Shown here: positions 12,289 through 12,595 of the stretch, piece after piece | Position numbering within the stretch: the stretch's first letter is position 1 | Layout: every line of letters begins with the position of its first letter | Source: Pseudomonadota bacterium | Lineage (GTDB): Bacteria; Pseudomonadota; Gammaproteobacteria; Burkholderiales; Burkholderiaceae_C | Assembly (NCBI GenBank): GCA_018241985.1 | Contig: JAFECV010000013.1 | Coordinates: 1 to 12,595, forward strand | Length of the DNA stretch: 12,595 nucleotides | Reading direction: 5' to 3' | The notes under the pieces: model-generated | The model's database searches: none | Told to the model about the DNA's origin: nothing | Seen by the model: only the letters and a program-made list of their open reading frames with translations | Translations under genes and position numbers: made by a program

Positions 12289-12553
12289 GCTCACCCCGCC
12301 GACGCCGAAGGAAGATGCCACCATCACGACCGCAGCATTGGGCGACCCGGACAATCCGCCGCTGACCGACCAGCAACTGGCCCGCATGCGCCCGATGCGC
12401 GGACGCCCGCGGCTGGCACGCCCGAAGGTTGCGCTGACCATGCGCGTGGACGCCGAGGTCATGGACGCGCTCAAAAGCAGCGGACCGGGCTGGCAAACGC
12501 GCGTGAACAACCTGCTGCGCGATGCGCTGGCGCTGAAGGGTGGGAGCCTTTGA
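12272..12553 (+). CDS. brnA: BrnA family antitoxin (ribbon-helix-helix)
   Basis: A 93-residue antitoxin that binds BrnT and represses the module's promoter as a ribbon-helix-helix DNA-binding dimer. The first 40 or so residues are polar and Pro-rich, probably the toxin-binding part. The C-terminal half carries the BrnA pattern: RGRP at 43-46, KVALTMRVDAEVMDAL at 52-67 (the beta ribbon and first helix) and GPGWQTRVNNLLRDAL at 71-86 (second helix). GGGAG about 10 bases before the ATG at 12272 is a fair ribosome binding site, and overlap with the toxin gene couples the two. The remaining 42 bases of the window after the stop show no feature. Confidence 0.93.
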   Translation: MNKRPKLTPPTPKEDATITTAALGDPDNPPLTDQQLARMRPMRGRPRLARPKVALTMRVDAEVMDALKSSGPGWQTRVNNLLRDALALKGGSL

Positions 12554-12595
12554 ATGCTGCAGTACCGTTCTCAAGGCTTTCAAGATGGCGGTTCG

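Noticed and set aside
1..12595. CRISPR array, tRNA, insertion sequence or prophage
   Set aside because: No regularly spaced repeats, no tRNA cloverleaf, and no transposase, integrase or phage gene was seen on either strand.

Overview
The window is uniformly GC-rich, with long open frames and few intergenic bases. Its small SRP RNA, cytochrome b561, BrnT/BrnA pair and overall gene style suit a betaproteobacterium, probably Burkholderiales. That placement is inference: no rRNA or other marker gene is present.

Layout. (1) 2-692: a cytochrome b561 gene, followed at once by the small (4.5S) SRP RNA gene, which automatic protein annotation would miss. (2) 740-9208: a divergent two-armed cluster around a roughly 195-base promoter region (3855-4049). 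The minus arm, read from the centre outward, is an acyl-CoA dehydrogenase-like flavoprotein, an amino acid:[carrier protein] ligase (a SerRS-like catalytic core without a tRNA-binding arm) and a DUF1839 protein; both junctions are 4-base ATGA stop/start overlaps. The plus arm is an AcpS-type phosphopantetheinyl transferase, a small carrier protein, a large family-2 glycoside-hydrolase-like protein (GTGA overlap with the carrier) and a 611-residue protein with two tandem alpha/beta-hydrolase domains. (3) 9355-11839: three genes for exported proteins, namely a secreted creatininase-like protein, a periplasmic YVTN/YncE-type beta-propeller and a small MliC-like lipoprotein. (4) 12019-12553: a BrnT/BrnA type II toxin-antitoxin module behind a more AT-rich intergenic stretch.

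The centrepiece is region 2. It looks like a compact pathway working on an amino acid held as a thioester on a dedicated carrier protein. The transferase arms the carrier, the ligase loads an amino acid (Gly or Ala in characterised relatives), and the dehydrogenase-like protein may oxidise the bound aminoacyl group. The DUF1839 protein (apparent papain-like Cys34/His129/Asn151) and/or the Cys413 hydrolase domain could then move the group to an acceptor. The GH2-like protein suggests a sugar-containing partner. The ligase/carrier biochemistry is known from rhizobial homologues. The end product and the roles of DUF1839, the GH2-like protein and the tandem hydrolase are, to my knowledge, undescribed. 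Several of these enzymes carry changes at the expected catalytic positions, which favours a specialised pathway over housekeeping metabolism.
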